Source: Mucilaginibacter agri (lineage in GTDB: Bacteria; Bacteroidota; Bacteroidia; Sphingobacteriales; Sphingobacteriaceae). From it: a DNA stretch of 64,000 bases. Each line of letters opens with the position of its first letter. The first letter of the stretch is position 1. Below the pieces are notes generated by a model. It had not been told where the DNA came from, did no database searches, and saw only the letters and a program-made list of their open reading frames with translations. Shown here piece by piece: positions 17,356-26,087 of this stretch. The translations under genes were made by a program, and so were the position numbers. Where the stretch lies: contig NZ_WWEO01000043.1 in assembly GCF_009928685.1 (NCBI RefSeq), positions 434,001-498,000 on the forward strand, written 5' to 3'.

Positions 17356-18471
17356 TTATTTAAAATATTTAAAGTCCTGGCCGTTTTCGATGTTAAGTAG
17401 GGTTTCATAGATCAGCCTGATCACATTGTCAACGTCTTCCTTGTGGATCATCTCAACAGTTGTGTGCATGTAGCGCAACGGCAAAGAGATCAGAGCAGAC
17501 GGCACGCCATCGTTAGAATAAGCGAAGGCATCGGTATCGGTACCTGTGGAACGTGAGGAAGCCTGGCGCTGGAATGGGATCTCATTTTTCTGCGCCGTTT
17601 CCACTAATAATTTATTCAGATTGTTTTGCACAGCAGGGGCGTAAGACACCACCGGACCGCGTCCACAAGCCAAATCGCCCTGAACAATCTTATTGATCAT
17701 CGGGGTTTGGGTATCATGCGTAACGTCGGTAACGATAGCTACGTTAGGTTTAATGTGGTGAGCTATCATTTCGGCACCACGTAAGCCAATTTCTTCCTGC
17801 ACGGCGTTAACGATATACAGGCCGTAGGGCAAAGTCTTTTTATTTTCTTTCAGTAGGCGAGCTACCTCGGCAATCATGAAACCACCGGCGCGGTTATCTA
17901 GTGCACGACCAACGTAGTAACGATCGTTTAACACCATAAACTCATCCTCGTAAGTGATTACACAACCTACATGGATGCCTAGTTTCTCAACTTCTTCCTT
18001 AGAAGTGCAGCCGCAATCTAAAAAGATATTTTTTAGCGTTGGCGCTTCTTCCTTCTCGCCGCCTAAGCGGGTGTGGATAGCAGGCCAACCAAATACCGCT
18101 TTTACAATTCCGTTATCGGTATGAATGTCAACACGTTTTGACGGCGCAATTTGATGATCGGAACCACCATTACGGATTACATATATTAAACCGTCGCTGG
18201 TGATATAATTTACAAACCATGAAATCTCGTCGGCGTGTGCTTCGATAACTACTTTATACGGGGCATCCGGATTGATGATACCAACCGTTGTCCCGTAGTT
18301 ATCTACATAATGGTCGTCGATGTATGGTTTGATATAATCCAGCCACATTTGCTGACCTTTCCACTCGAAGCCTGTAGGAGAGGGATTGTTTATATATTTT
18401 GCTAAGAAAGATAAAGACGATTCTGTAACAACAGCCACATGCTGTTTTTGCTCATTTTGTTTTTCAGACAT
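17356..18471 (-). CDS. M42 family aminopeptidase
   Basis: Cytoplasmic dinuclear zinc/cobalt aminopeptidase of the glutamyl/deblocking aminopeptidase family, also annotated as endoglucanase M homologs. Metal-ligand segments are visible: EAHADEISW (His/Asp), ALDNRAGGFM (bridging Asp), VQEEIGLRGA (catalytic Glu pair), VTDVTHDT and the late MHTTVEMIHKED. The start is set at MSEKQNEQKQ (372 aa), because an exact -7 box lies about 35 nt upstream and five upstream codons add nothing conserved. Confidence 0.88.
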   Translation of the reverse strand: MSEKQNEQKQHVAVVTESSLSFLAKYINNPSPTGFEWKGQQMWLDYIKPYIDDHYVDNYGTTVGIINPDAPYKVVIEAHADEISWFVNYITSDGLIYVIRNGGSDHQIAPSKRVDIHTDNGIVKAVFGWPAIHTRLGGEKEEAPTLKNIFLDCGCTSKEEVEKLGIHVGCVITYEDEFMVLNDRYYVGRALDNRAGGFMIAEVARLLKENKKTLPYGLYIVNAVQEEIGLRGAEMIAHHIKPNVAIVTDVTHDTQTPMINKIVQGDLACGRGPVVSYAPAVQNNLNKLLVETAQKNEIPFQRQASSRSTGTDTDAFAYSNDGVPSALISLPLRYMHTTVEMIHKEDVDNVIRLIYETLLNIENGQDFKYFK

Positions 18472-18505
18472 AGTAATTAATAACACTTACTGCTTATGCA
18501 GTGAA

Positions 18506-18513
18506 CAAATATA
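18506..18513 (-). promoter_or_regulatory. -7 box TATATTTG of the M42 peptidase gene
   Basis: Exact TAnnTTTG on the minus strand, 34 nt before the ATG at 18471. No TTTG at the ideal -33 distance. Confidence 0.45.
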
Positions 18514-18571
18514 ATAAAGCAGTTTAAAGATAAGTAACGAATGAAGTCCTAAATTGGTTCGGGGTTAAGCG

Positions 18572-18976
18572 TTAAATTGCTTTCTCAAATATCTCGAAGT
18601 TAATGCCTTTACGTTCAAAAACCTCGCCGGTTGACGTGAAACCGGCTTTTACATAAAATTGGGTTGCTGTACTACGGGCATTGCACCAAAGGCGCGTGCC
18701 ACCTTCAGATTGTGCAAATTCTGTGATGTATTGTAGCAATTGCCCACCAAGGCCCTGACCTTGCTTATCGGCCTGTACAGCCAGCTTGCGAAACTGAAAA
18801 TCAGTCCCATCTTTAAACAACGATACTACGGCCACCAGTTTATTGTCAAGAAACCCACCGAAGTGCCAGCCGTGCTGATCTTCGTCCATTTCCATGTTAA
18901 ACATATACTCGCCCGGGTAAAGTTCATCGCGGCGCAAGCGCCAGGTAAGTTGAGGGGTTATTTGTTCGATGTCCAT
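18572..18976 (-). CDS. GNAT family N-acetyltransferase
   Basis: Predicted acetyl-CoA-dependent N-acyltransferase of 134 residues. The GNAT motif A is visible as FRKLAVQADKQGQGLGGQLL (Q/RxxGxG/A pyrophosphate loop) and motif B as FYVKAGFTSTGEVFERKGI. The substrate is unknown. The start is placed at ATG 18976 (MDIEQITPQ). The reading frame continues 28 codons upstream, but those codons are translated repeat sequence (18992-19016) and not conserved protein. Confidence 0.82.
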   Translation of the reverse strand: MDIEQITPQLTWRLRRDELYPGEYMFNMEMDEDQHGWHFGGFLDNKLVAVVSLFKDGTDFQFRKLAVQADKQGQGLGGQLLQYITEFAQSEGGTRLWCNARSTATQFYVKAGFTSTGEVFERKGINFEIFEKAI

Positions 18977-18991
18977 AGTGCTTATAATAGC

Positions 18992-19016
18992 GTCATTGCG
19001 AGGTACGAAGCAATCC
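18992..19016. repeat. Half copy of the TCATTGCGAG repeat
   Basis: GTCATTGCGAGGTACGAAGC matches the outer arm of the family at 9778, 26811 and 42674, without the second arm. It overlaps the spurious 5' extension of the GNAT frame. Confidence 0.6.
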
Positions 19017-19075
19017 CCAATATTTCGAGCAGGTGCTAAGATTAGCGTCAGTCCGCTCATAGCCGCGGGGGCTTA

Positions 19076-19166
19076 GTTACTTTTGGCTTGATCCAAAAGT
19101 AACCAAAAAATCAAGACAGAAAAAAGCTTCCGCGCACAAGGCCCACGCATGGCCCGCTTTTCTGTC
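19076..19166. repeat. Double-hairpin repeat element
   Basis: First hairpin: GTTACTTTTGG (19076-19086) with CCAAAAGTAAC (19093-19103), 11 bp and a 6-nt loop. Second: GACAGAAAA (19115-19123) with TTTTCTGTC (19158-19166), enclosing a GGCC-rich segment around GCATGGCCC. No coding potential; probably a dispersed element. Confidence 0.65.
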
Positions 19167-19195
19167 AGGCCATCGCTCTTCCGGATCTATCGTCT

Positions 19196-19227
19196 TGTTT
19201 CTTGTCTCTCGATTCTTGCTTCTCTCC
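19196..19227. repeat. Short repeat of the CTCGATTCTTG family
   Basis: TTGTCTCTCGATTCTTGCTT directly abuts the stop of the minus-strand carboxylase gene. The same words occur at 26958-26993, 30062-30098, 42792-42827, 49668-49690 and 55880-55920. Confidence 0.6.
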
Positions 19228-20769
19228 TTACAAAGGTATATTCCCGTGCTTTTTCCGCGGCATGTTCACCACCTTATTCTCCAGCATTTTAAAGGCGTGG
19301 ATTAGTTTTAAACGTGTGTCGGCAGGTTCTATAACCTCATCTATAAAACCGCGTTCGGCTGCGCGGTAAGGGTTGGCAAACTTGTCGGAGTAGAGTTGCT
19401 CCATTTCCTTCCACTTGGCTTCCGGATCTTCGGCAGCGGTGATCTCACGCTTAAAGATAATTTCAGCAGCTCCCTTAGCTCCCATAACCGCAATCTCGGC
19501 CGAAGGCCAGGCGTAGTTCATATCGGCGCCAATATGTTTGGAGTTCATAACATCGTAAGCACCGCCATAAGCCTTGCGGGTAATTACGGTAACACGGGGA
19601 ACGGTAGCCTCGCAGAAAGCGTAAAGCAATTTTGCGCCATTGGTAATAATAGCGTTCCACTCCTGATCGGTGCCCGGTAAAAAGCCCGGTACATCTTCAA
19701 ACACTAAAAGCGGAATATTAAAGCTATCGCAGAAACGCACAAAACGCGCCCCTTTGGTAGATGAATTAATATCCAGCACTCCGGCCAGATAAGCAGGCTG
19801 ATTGGCCACGATACCGATACTCCGGCCCGCCAAACGCGCGAAGCCCACTACAAGATTGGGAGCGAAATCTTTATGAACCTCCAAAAATGAACCGCCGTCT
19901 ATAACCTCTTCAATTACTTCGCGGATATCATAAGGCTGTGACGCATTCTGGGGCATAATAGAATTTAACGAAGGCCGCTTCTCGTCCCGGCTTTCGTAGG
20001 GCAGGGCAGGGGCCGTTTCTTCGCAGTTTTGAGGCATGTAGCTCAACAATTTTTTGATATGTTGTATGGCATCGATCTCATTAGCGCAGGCAAAGTGCGT
20101 AACGCCCGATTTAGTAGCATGTGTATTGGCGCCGCCCAACTCCTCGGAAGTAACTTCCTCATGGGTAACCGTTTTAACCACGTTGGGGCCTGTTACAAAC
20201 ATGTATGAGGTATTCTCGACCATTAATATAAAATCGGTAATGGCCGGGGAGTACACCGCCCCACCGGCGCAGGGACCCATTATGGCCGAAAGCTGCGGGA
20301 TTACCCCCGACGATTTGGTATTGCGGTAAAAGATATCGGCATAGCCACCCAAGGATACGACACCCTCTTGAATACGTGCGCCGCCCGAGTCGTTTAAGCC
20401 GATAACTGGTGCGCCATTCTGTAAAGCCAGATCCATAATTTTGCAGATCTTTTCGGCATGGGTTTCAGAAAGTGAGCCGCCAAATACGGTGAAATCCTGC
20501 GAAAAGGCATAAACCAATCTTCCGTTGATGGTGCCATAGCCGGTAACTACACCGTCACCGGGGTAATGCTGTTTTTGCATACCGAAGTCGGTAGAGCGAT
20601 GCGCCACCAGCATCCCAATTTCCTGAAAAGAACCTTCGTCCATTAAGAAATGCAGGCGCTCGCGGGCGGTTAGTTTTCCTTTTTTATGCTGACTGGCTAT
20701 ACGCGCCTCGCCGCCACCGGCAAGGGCTTGTTCGCGTTTTTGTTGCAGGGTTTCTATTTTCTTATCCAC
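19228..20769 (-). CDS. Acyl-CoA carboxylase, carboxyltransferase (beta) subunit
   Basis: A 513-residue carboxyltransferase of the propionyl-CoA carboxylase beta/methylmalonyl-CoA decarboxylase alpha family. It transfers CO2 from carboxybiotin to an acyl-CoA. Two crotonase-fold halves are visible: the N half with [40 protein letters not shown] and the oxyanion segment [12 protein letters not shown]. The C half has [21 protein letters not shown] and [11 protein letters not shown]. Propionyl-CoA is the likeliest substrate. The biotin carboxylase/BCCP partner is not in the window. Confidence 0.9.
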   Translation of the reverse strand: MDKKIETLQQKREQALAGGGEARIASQHKKGKLTARERLHFLMDEGSFQEIGMLVAHRSTDFGMQKQHYPGDGVVTGYGTINGRLVYAFSQDFTVFGGSLSETHAEKICKIMDLALQNGAPVIGLNDSGGARIQEGVVSLGGYADIFYRNTKSSGVIPQLSAIMGPCAGGAVYSPAITDFILMVENTSYMFVTGPNVVKTVTHEEVTSEELGGANTHATKSGVTHFACANEIDAIQHIKKLLSYMPQNCEETAPALPYESRDEKRPSLNSIMPQNASQPYDIREVIEEVIDGGSFLEVHKDFAPNLVVGFARLAGRSIGIVANQPAYLAGVLDINSSTKGARFVRFCDSFNIPLLVFEDVPGFLPGTDQEWNAIITNGAKLLYAFCEATVPRVTVITRKAYGGAYDVMNSKHIGADMNYAWPSAEIAVMGAKGAAEIIFKREITAAEDPEAKWKEMEQLYSDKFANPYRAAERGFIDEVIEPADTRLKLIHAFKMLENKVVNMPRKKHGNIPL

Positions 20770-21238
20770 AGTACTGGTAGTAAGTTGGGTTAGTGGTTAA
20801 ATGTAAGGATTGTTAAATGAAATATGCAAGCGCAGGTTGGCGACGATACGGCCTCGCGTTTTAAATTTTTAAACCCAGGGTGGTGCATGGTGCAAAGTTC
20901 CACATGCACCACTGTGTTCCAACTTAAAAGTCAGTTTTTAGTGTTAAAAGTTGATAATTAACTGAATATTAAAAACTTAATAGCATGACTTTAAAGTAAG
21001 TACAATCAGGCCATGTTCCATTTTTGATGACTTTAAAGTCTTTTTGGTGCCGAAGTTGCGCCAGCGAATCTTTGCTATTTCTGCCAATTCAAGCGTCCAC
21101 GCTTGAGTTATTTCCTAACTGGAGCGTCCACGCTCCGAATCATCGCAGGAGCGCGGACGCTCTTTTTAAAAATGGTTTGAGCTCCGGACGCTTAAACCGG
21201 CGGAAGAGCGTGCGCTAAACTTGCGACAGCTGTGAGTT
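20770..21238. other. 469-bp intergenic region without a gene
   Basis: No supported ORF. It holds the perfect palindrome GACTTTAAAGTC followed by five T (21029-21045) and a GC-rich hairpin array at 21089-21167. The part at 20820-21000 shows no recognisable structure. Confidence 0.6.
21089..21167. repeat. Tandem array of GCGTCCACGC hairpins
   Basis: Three successive near-palindromes, TCAAGCGTCCACGCTTGA (21089-21106), GGAGCGTCCACGCTCC (21121-21136) and GAGCGCGGACGCTC (21149-21162). The last is followed by TTTTT. The third core is the reverse complement of the first two. Confidence 0.65.
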
Positions 21239-21703
21239 TCATGGATAAGGGACTTCAAATGTTTCGCCACAAATGCCTTGCACCGTCAATTTACCATTGG
21301 ATATTTGATAATCGTTAATAATATCGGGAAACGTAATTACTTTGCCGACCGCTAAGAAATACCTGTTTATTGTGACCACGGTTGTGTCGGTTACAACCAG
21401 ATAATTTAAGTCAATCTTCACAACTTCTGTAATCGGCTCAGTTAGGCCGGAAAGAAATCCTATTCGCCCATTTAGGGTCGAAAAAAGAACAATAAAATCG
21501 TCAACTCCAATACATAATATGTTGTCATCTACAAAGTCTACAACAATTGGGGGGATCATTATTGAAGCATCGACACTAAAACCATAAGCTTTGTCTTGTA
21601 TTAGTAATAACCAATATTGATTTGCACGTCTATGCTCAAGAACCGTATAACATCCCGGAGTGCCGTCATATTCATGTTTGCTAACTTCTTTGAAACTATA
21701 CAT
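21239..21703 (-). CDS. Hypothetical protein, orphan pair member 2
   Basis: The 154-residue product was not recognised. It has no signal peptide and is rich in short beta-type segments (IVVDFVDDNILCIGVDDFIVLF, then YLVVTDTTVVTINRYFLAVG), suggesting a few propeller-like blades. Its ATG follows the TAA of the upstream gene with no base between, so the two are cotranscribed and probably translationally coupled. It is more AT-rich than neighbouring housekeeping genes. Function unknown. Confidence 0.55.
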   Translation of the reverse strand: MYSFKEVSKHEYDGTPGCYTVLEHRRANQYWLLLIQDKAYGFSVDASIMIPPIVVDFVDDNILCIGVDDFIVLFSTLNGRIGFLSGLTEPITEVVKIDLNYLVVTDTTVVTINRYFLAVGKVITFPDIINDYQISNGKLTVQGICGETFEVPYP

Positions 21704-22108
21704 TTAACCTGCTTTAAGATGTTCTTTATTTGGCCATGACAGCAACTGATTTTTATAGCCACCTTGATTAAGCAAAAGCTGCTCATAATCACAAGACGCT
21801 ACGACGGAAAGATCTCGATCCCACAACCACTTTAGGGCGCTATTTATCAAATCAATATGTGCATCGCTCGCGAATTCGTCTTTGAAAAAAAACTCTAATA
21901 TAAATTGAAAGTGTAGAAAACCATTTGGAAACTGGCATTGTAGGTTTTCATCAAATTCGTCGTTCATATTAATTGATAGTTCTAAGAAATCAGATTGAAA
22001 AAAAGAATGGGAGATTTGCTTTAAATTTAGATAAAGAGATAAACCTCTGCGCAAATCTTCTATAGTAATTTTCCCTGTGCAATATAAAACGCATAAGCTC
22101 CCGGCCAT
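21704..22108 (-). CDS. Hypothetical protein, orphan pair member 1
   Basis: 134 residues, not recognised. It looks cytoplasmic and helical, acidic in the middle (SINMNDEFDENLQC) with several aromatic residues (FLHFQFILEFFF). Its stop codon touches the ATG of the next gene (TAA-ATG), marking a two-gene operon. AT-rich, single-strand island between repeats; acquisition by transfer is possible but not shown. Confidence 0.5.
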   Translation of the reverse strand: MAGSLCVLYCTGKITIEDLRRGLSLYLNLKQISHSFFQSDFLELSINMNDEFDENLQCQFPNGFLHFQFILEFFFKDEFASDAHIDLINSALKWLWDRDLSVVASCDYEQLLLNQGGYKNQLLSWPNKEHLKAG

Positions 22109-22170
22109 GAAAATTGAAGTTAATTGACGGTGATTCGGTTATTAGCTTTACAAGATAGAACTTTTTTTAT

Positions 22171-22252
22171 TCAGAGCGACAGCGAATAATCTTCTTCAAT
22201 AGAGAAGTCCGCTAAACAAGTCGAAGAAGATTCTTTGTACCTCTGAATGACA
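22171..22252. repeat. Degenerate copy of the CATTCTGAA palindrome
   Basis: Right arm GAAGAAGATTCTTT followed by CTCTGAATGACA matches the 16271 copy. The left arm (TCAGAGCGACAGCGAATAA) is diverged. It lies in the divergent region before the bicarbonate module. Confidence 0.65.
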
Positions 22253-22380
22253 ACTCATTTATATCTTCCATTCCTCCCTCGCTAACCCTATGCTTGCGAC
22301 AGCTTTTCTTCTCTAATAAAATCCTAATAATTAAATTACACATCAATTACCTAATTAAATCTTGCATTAAAGGATTTTTG

Positions 22381-22388
22381 TATATTTG
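22381..22388 (+). promoter_or_regulatory. -7 box TATATTTG, 9 nt before the ATG at 22398
   Basis: Exact TAnnTTTG with TTG 16 nt upstream (22362-22364). The expected transcription start lies 2-5 nt before the ATG, so the mRNA would be almost leaderless. Candidate promoter of the SulP/carbonic anhydrase operon. Confidence 0.55.
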
Positions 22389-22397
22389 CGATAGACG

Positions 22398-22733
22398 ATG
22401 AAACTGAGAGATTTTAAATTAGGCCTATGCATACTGTTTATGGGCATCTTCTTTACGAAGATGTTTATATCGGTGGCGCCTGTATTTATGAGTCTTAACA
22501 ACAAAACAGTTAACGCCGTTATTACCCAGTTAGAGCTTGAATCAAAAAACGACAAGGAAGACCCTGATAAGGGGATGACCAAAGAGAAAAAGTTTTTTGA
22601 CGAAGAATTTAACCTGATGGTAGCCGATCATAAGCCGTTAGTGGTTGAGATCAACATTCTGCACAACTTAGAGAAATCTCTATATACCCAGGTATATCAT
22701 CCTGTGGTGCCCACCCCGCCTCCCAACGTTTAA
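22398..22733 (+). CDS. Small single-pass membrane protein upstream of SulP
   Basis: 111 residues, not assigned to a named family. Residues 7-33 form one hydrophobic helix (LGLCILFMGIFFTKMFISVAP), followed by a charged domain of about 75 residues and a Pro-rich end (PVVPTPPPNV). The topology suggests an N-terminal anchor with an extracytoplasmic domain. It precedes the SulP gene on the same strand with a 143-nt gap containing a CCCCGA/TCGGGG hairpin, so it may be part of the same unit. Confidence 0.55.
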   Translation: MKLRDFKLGLCILFMGIFFTKMFISVAPVFMSLNNKTVNAVITQLELESKNDKEDPDKGMTKEKKFFDEEFNLMVADHKPLVVEINILHNLEKSLYTQVYHPVVPTPPPNV

Positions 22734-22744
22734 TTGAATTGCAA

Positions 22745-22760
22745 CCCCGATACATCGGGG
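22745..22760 (+). other. Small GC-rich hairpin
   Basis: CCCCGA-taca-TCGGGG, 12 nt after the stop of the small membrane-protein gene. No T tract follows, so this is a weak terminator at best, or an mRNA stabiliser. Confidence 0.4.
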
Positions 22761-22876
22761 AGTAGCTTGGCGTACTCAACTTTTTAGCTGAGGGCAGTGT
22801 CCTTATGGATTATTGTTTCCCGCCGCACTCTTCGAAGAGATCAATCTTATTCAATTAAAATTTAATTATTCGTACC

Positions 22877-24481
22877 ATGCAAATGACGCAAGGTGGGGCT
22901 GCTGCGGACAACCTCAACCTCAAAAAATATTTCCTGCCTAAGAATTTAAAAAAGGACTTTCCCGCCAGTATAGTAGTGTTTTTAGTGGCTTTGCCGCTAT
23001 GTTTAGGTATTGCCTTAGCCTCTGGCGCCCCATTGTTTTCGGGCGTGCTCACGGGTATTATAGGTGGTATTGTAGTGGGTTGTTTAAGCGGCTCGCAGCT
23101 AAGTGTTGCTGGTCCGGCTGCCGGTTTAACGGTAATTGTGTTAAATGGCATTACCAGTTTAGGTGCGTTCGAAACCTTTTTACTGGCGCTGGTTATTGCC
23201 GGTGTTTTTCAAATTATACTTGGTTTCGTTAAGGCAGGAACCATTGCCAACTATTTTCCTTCGGCAGTTATCGAAGGTATGTTGGCGGCTATTGGTATTA
23301 TCCTCATCATGAAACAGTTTCCGCATGCGGTTGGCTATGATGCAGATTTTGAGGGCGATGAAGGCTTTAAGCAAATAGATGCCGACAACACATTCTCGGG
23401 CATCTTCCGTGCGGTATCAAAAATAAATTTCGGAGCGGTAATTATTGCGGGCGTGTCGCTTGCGCTGATGATCTACTGGCCTAAGTTTAAAAAGCTGGCC
23501 GTGGTGCCTGCACCGTTAATGGTTGTATTGGCAGGTGTTGGATTAAGCCTTTTGTTCGCTAACAGCGGCCTTGCCTTGCGCGATAAGCAATTTGTACATA
23601 TCCCGGTGGTTGGTAGCATGGGCGAGTTTTTTGGCCTGCTCAAATCGCCAAACTTTGCCGAGATCGGTAACAAACAGGTATGGATAACGGCTTTCACCAT
23701 TGCAGTGGTAGCCAGTTTAGAAACATTGCTAAGTCTGGAAGCGGTTGATAAGATCGATCCAATTAAAAGAATATCACCTACAAACCGCGAGTTATTGGCG
23801 CAGGGGGCTGCTAATATAATAAGCGGTTTGCTTGGTGGTTTACCTATGACGGCTGTTATCGTACGTTCGTCGGCCAACGTAAATGCTGGTGCGCGCACTA
23901 AAATGAGCGCTATTATACACGGCGTATTCTTGTTAATGGCATTGGTACTTATACCATCGCTCATTAACTATATCCCACTTTCGTGCCTTGCGGCTATCCT
24001 GTTAACCACAGGGTTTAAGCTGGCCAAACCGGCCTTGTTTAAACACATGTGGCACCAAGGGTTAAACCAGTTTATCCCATTTGCGGTAACCATATTGGCA
24101 GTTGTTTTAACCGATTTGCTGATAGGCGTGGGTATTGGTATGTTAATCGGTATCTTCTATATCCTGCGTACTAATCTGCGTAATCCATACTTCTACCACA
24201 TTGTTAAAAACGGCGATAAGAAAGTGATCCGCATTCAATTAGCCGAAGAGGTTTCGTTTTTAAACAAAGCGGCTATACAGGTTACCTTAACCAGCTTGCC
24301 GAAGGAAACCGAGGTAATTATCGATGGATCAAACTCCCGATACATCGATCCCGATGTGCTGGAAATTATCCGCAACTATAAGCACAACGCTTATACCAAG
24401 GGCATTATCGTAACCTTAAATGAGGTTAAAGAGAAATACGATGTGCCGAAATTAAAAGAGTTAAAGTTACAGTCTAACTAA
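22877..24481 (+). CDS. SulP family anion transporter (probable bicarbonate/sulfate)
   Basis: 534-residue SulP/SLC26-type inner-membrane transporter. The first core helices include PASIVVFLVALPLCLGIALASGAPL and the substrate-site segment SQLSVAGPAAGLTV (about residues 76-89). About 12 helices run to residue 430, followed by a cytoplasmic STAS domain of ~95 residues (EVIIDGSNSRYIDPDVLEII). It lies 13 nt before a beta-carbonic anhydrase gene. That pairing favours bicarbonate as substrate, as in BicA-type transporters; sulfate cannot be excluded. Confidence 0.88.
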   Translation: MQMTQGGAAADNLNLKKYFLPKNLKKDFPASIVVFLVALPLCLGIALASGAPLFSGVLTGIIGGIVVGCLSGSQLSVAGPAAGLTVIVLNGITSLGAFETFLLALVIAGVFQIILGFVKAGTIANYFPSAVIEGMLAAIGIILIMKQFPHAVGYDADFEGDEGFKQIDADNTFSGIFRAVSKINFGAVIIAGVSLALMIYWPKFKKLAVVPAPLMVVLAGVGLSLLFANSGLALRDKQFVHIPVVGSMGEFFGLLKSPNFAEIGNKQVWITAFTIAVVASLETLLSLEAVDKIDPIKRISPTNRELLAQGAANIISGLLGGLPMTAVIVRSSANVNAGARTKMSAIIHGVFLLMALVLIPSLINYIPLSCLAAILLTTGFKLAKPALFKHMWHQGLNQFIPFAVTILAVVLTDLLIGVGIGMLIGIFYILRTNLRNPYFYHIVKNGDKKVIRIQLAEEVSFLNKAAIQVTLTSLPKETEVIIDGSNSRYIDPDVLEIIRNYKHNAYTKGIIVTLNEVKEKYDVPKLKELKLQSN

Positions 24482-24494
24482 AAAACAAACTATC

Positions 24495-25214
24495 ATGTTA
24501 AACGGAAATCAAAAAGAAATGAAAACTGCCATTGAAGGCAATAACATACAATTGGCGCAAAAAAACAGCTATGATGCTTTAATAAAAGGCAATGCCGAGT
24601 GGGTGGAACGACGCCTGCAGGATGATCCTGAATATTTTACAGAATTAGCAAAAGGCCAGCAACCCGAAGTGTTGTGGATAGGCTGCTCAGACAGCCGCGT
24701 ACCTGCCAACGAAGTAACCGGAACTAAGCCGGGCGAAGTGTTTGTACACCGCAATATTGCCAATGTTTGCGTACACTCGGATATGAATATGCTGAGCGTG
24801 TTAGACTACGCCGTAAACGTGCTGAAAGTAAAACACGTAATTGTAGCAGGCCATTACGGTTGCGGCGGTGTAGCAGCAGCCATGAGCCACAAACAATTTG
24901 GCTTAATAGATAACTGGTTGCGTAATATTAAAGATGTTTACCGCCTGCACAGTAATGAGCTTGACCGCATTACCGACCCAACCGCCAAAGTAAACCGCCT
25001 GGTTGAACTTAACGTGGTTGAGCAGGTATATAACCTTTGCAAAACAACCATTATCCAAAACGCATGGCAGGTACGCCACGACTTGCAGGTGCACGGTTGG
25101 GTAATTGATTTAAGCAGCGGTTTAATTAAAGATTTAAAAGTAACCAATAGTGCCGCGCACGATTTAGGTTATGTATATGAGCTTAACGATGCCCCAGTGG
25201 CAGCCGCTCATTAA
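24495..25214 (+). CDS. Beta-class carbonic anhydrase (first copy)
   Basis: Zinc enzyme interconverting CO2 and bicarbonate in the cytoplasm. The beta-class active site is complete: Cys64 and the Asp66-Arg68 dyad in CSDSR, then His120 and Cys123 in GHYGCGG. 239 residues. It is cotranscribed with SulP (13-nt gap) and closed by a terminator. The second copy at 26088 shares long identical stretches (MSHKQFGLIDNWLR), so the two are recent paralogs. Confidence 0.95.
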   Translation: MLNGNQKEMKTAIEGNNIQLAQKNSYDALIKGNAEWVERRLQDDPEYFTELAKGQQPEVLWIGCSDSRVPANEVTGTKPGEVFVHRNIANVCVHSDMNMLSVLDYAVNVLKVKHVIVAGHYGCGGVAAAMSHKQFGLIDNWLRNIKDVYRLHSNELDRITDPTAKVNRLVELNVVEQVYNLCKTTIIQNAWQVRHDLQVHGWVIDLSSGLIKDLKVTNSAAHDLGYVYELNDAPVAAAH

Positions 25215-25261
25215 AGAGCATGTCTAACCACCACAGTTAGTCAGTTTTTAGTAGTTTTTTA

Positions 25262-25299
25262 GCTCCCGGTTTGCAGCAGTAGGCCGGGAGTTTTTTTTT
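25262..25299 (+). terminator. Terminator after carbonic anhydrase 1
   Basis: CTCCCGG...CCGGGAG stem with a 16-nt loop and nine T. Confidence 0.85.
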
Positions 25300-25326
25300 G
25301 TTTACTTTGCATTAGCAACAAGTATT

Positions 25327-26076
25327 ATGCTGAGGCAAACTAAAGACGACAGAACACTTCGTGAAAACTTAATGCTGGCATCGTCAACCGCATTTGTATC
25401 GGGCGTTATCAACGTGGCAGGTATGGTTGCTTTCTTAGCATTTACATCAAACATTACCGGGCACGTTGCCAACCTGGCCAATAACTTTGTTCAACGTAAT
25501 TTTAGGGAAGTTGCTGTTTTTATGTTGTGGCTGCTCATGTTTTTTCTGGGAGCCTTTACTGCAAATTTTATTATCCGTTCGTTAGAGCATAAGAGCATTT
25601 ACAGGGCGCATGCTACCCCCGTAATTTTAGAAATAGTGATTCTTTTAACGGTGGCTGTTTACGGCCATCACTTTTACGATGAAGATCAATTGGAACGGGA
25701 ACTGATTATCGGCGCGCTTTTGTTTGCCATCGGCCTTCAAAATAGCCTGGTCTCAATCATCTCGGGCGGCCTCATCAAGTCGTCGCATTTAACAGGATTG
25801 TTTACCGACCTGGGTGGTGAAGTATCTGAATGGCTGCACCCTCGTACCGGAAAAAACCCGGTGGTGAAAAACAAGATCCTGATCCGCATAACCATTTTAA
25901 CTTTCTATTTTATTGGCGGGGTATTCGGCGGTTTCTTTTTCGATAGATACGATTACCTTATTTTTTACTTTATCCCCCTGATATTACTTACTATCTTGTA
26001 TTACGATTTAAGACCAATTGCCTTACACCGGCTCGATCGGTTATTGTGGGGAACCAATAAACGCAAAACATCTTAA
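25327..26076 (+). CDS. DUF1275 (YoaK-type) membrane protein
   Basis: Six-helix inner-membrane protein of the DUF1275 family, 249 residues. The N-terminal family segment reads SGVINVAGMVAFLAFTSNITGHVANLANN (residues ~30-58). Further helices include AVFMLWLLMFFLGAFTANFI and the last two near residues 195-235. Function of the family is unknown. It sits between two paralogous carbonic anhydrase genes with only 11 nt to the second, so a role in CO2/bicarbonate handling is plausible inference. Confidence 0.82.
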   Translation: MLRQTKDDRTLRENLMLASSTAFVSGVINVAGMVAFLAFTSNITGHVANLANNFVQRNFREVAVFMLWLLMFFLGAFTANFIIRSLEHKSIYRAHATPVILEIVILLTVAVYGHHFYDEDQLERELIIGALLFAIGLQNSLVSIISGGLIKSSHLTGLFTDLGGEVSEWLHPRTGKNPVVKNKILIRITILTFYFIGGVFGGFFFDRYDYLIFYFIPLILLTILYYDLRPIALHRLDRLLWGTNKRKTS

Positions 26077-26087
26077 CCTCCTATATT

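Noticed and set aside
18977..19060. 28-codon N-terminal extension of the GNAT protein
   Set aside because: The codons translate a dispersed repeat (18992-19016) and add no GNAT-like sequence; ATG 18976 gives the normal start.
23473..23964. 163-codon antisense ORF inside the SulP gene
   Set aside because: Shadow of the strong sense-strand coding pattern; low-complexity composition without motifs. Other long antisense frames, for example 9197-9598 within dnaK, were dropped for the same reason.
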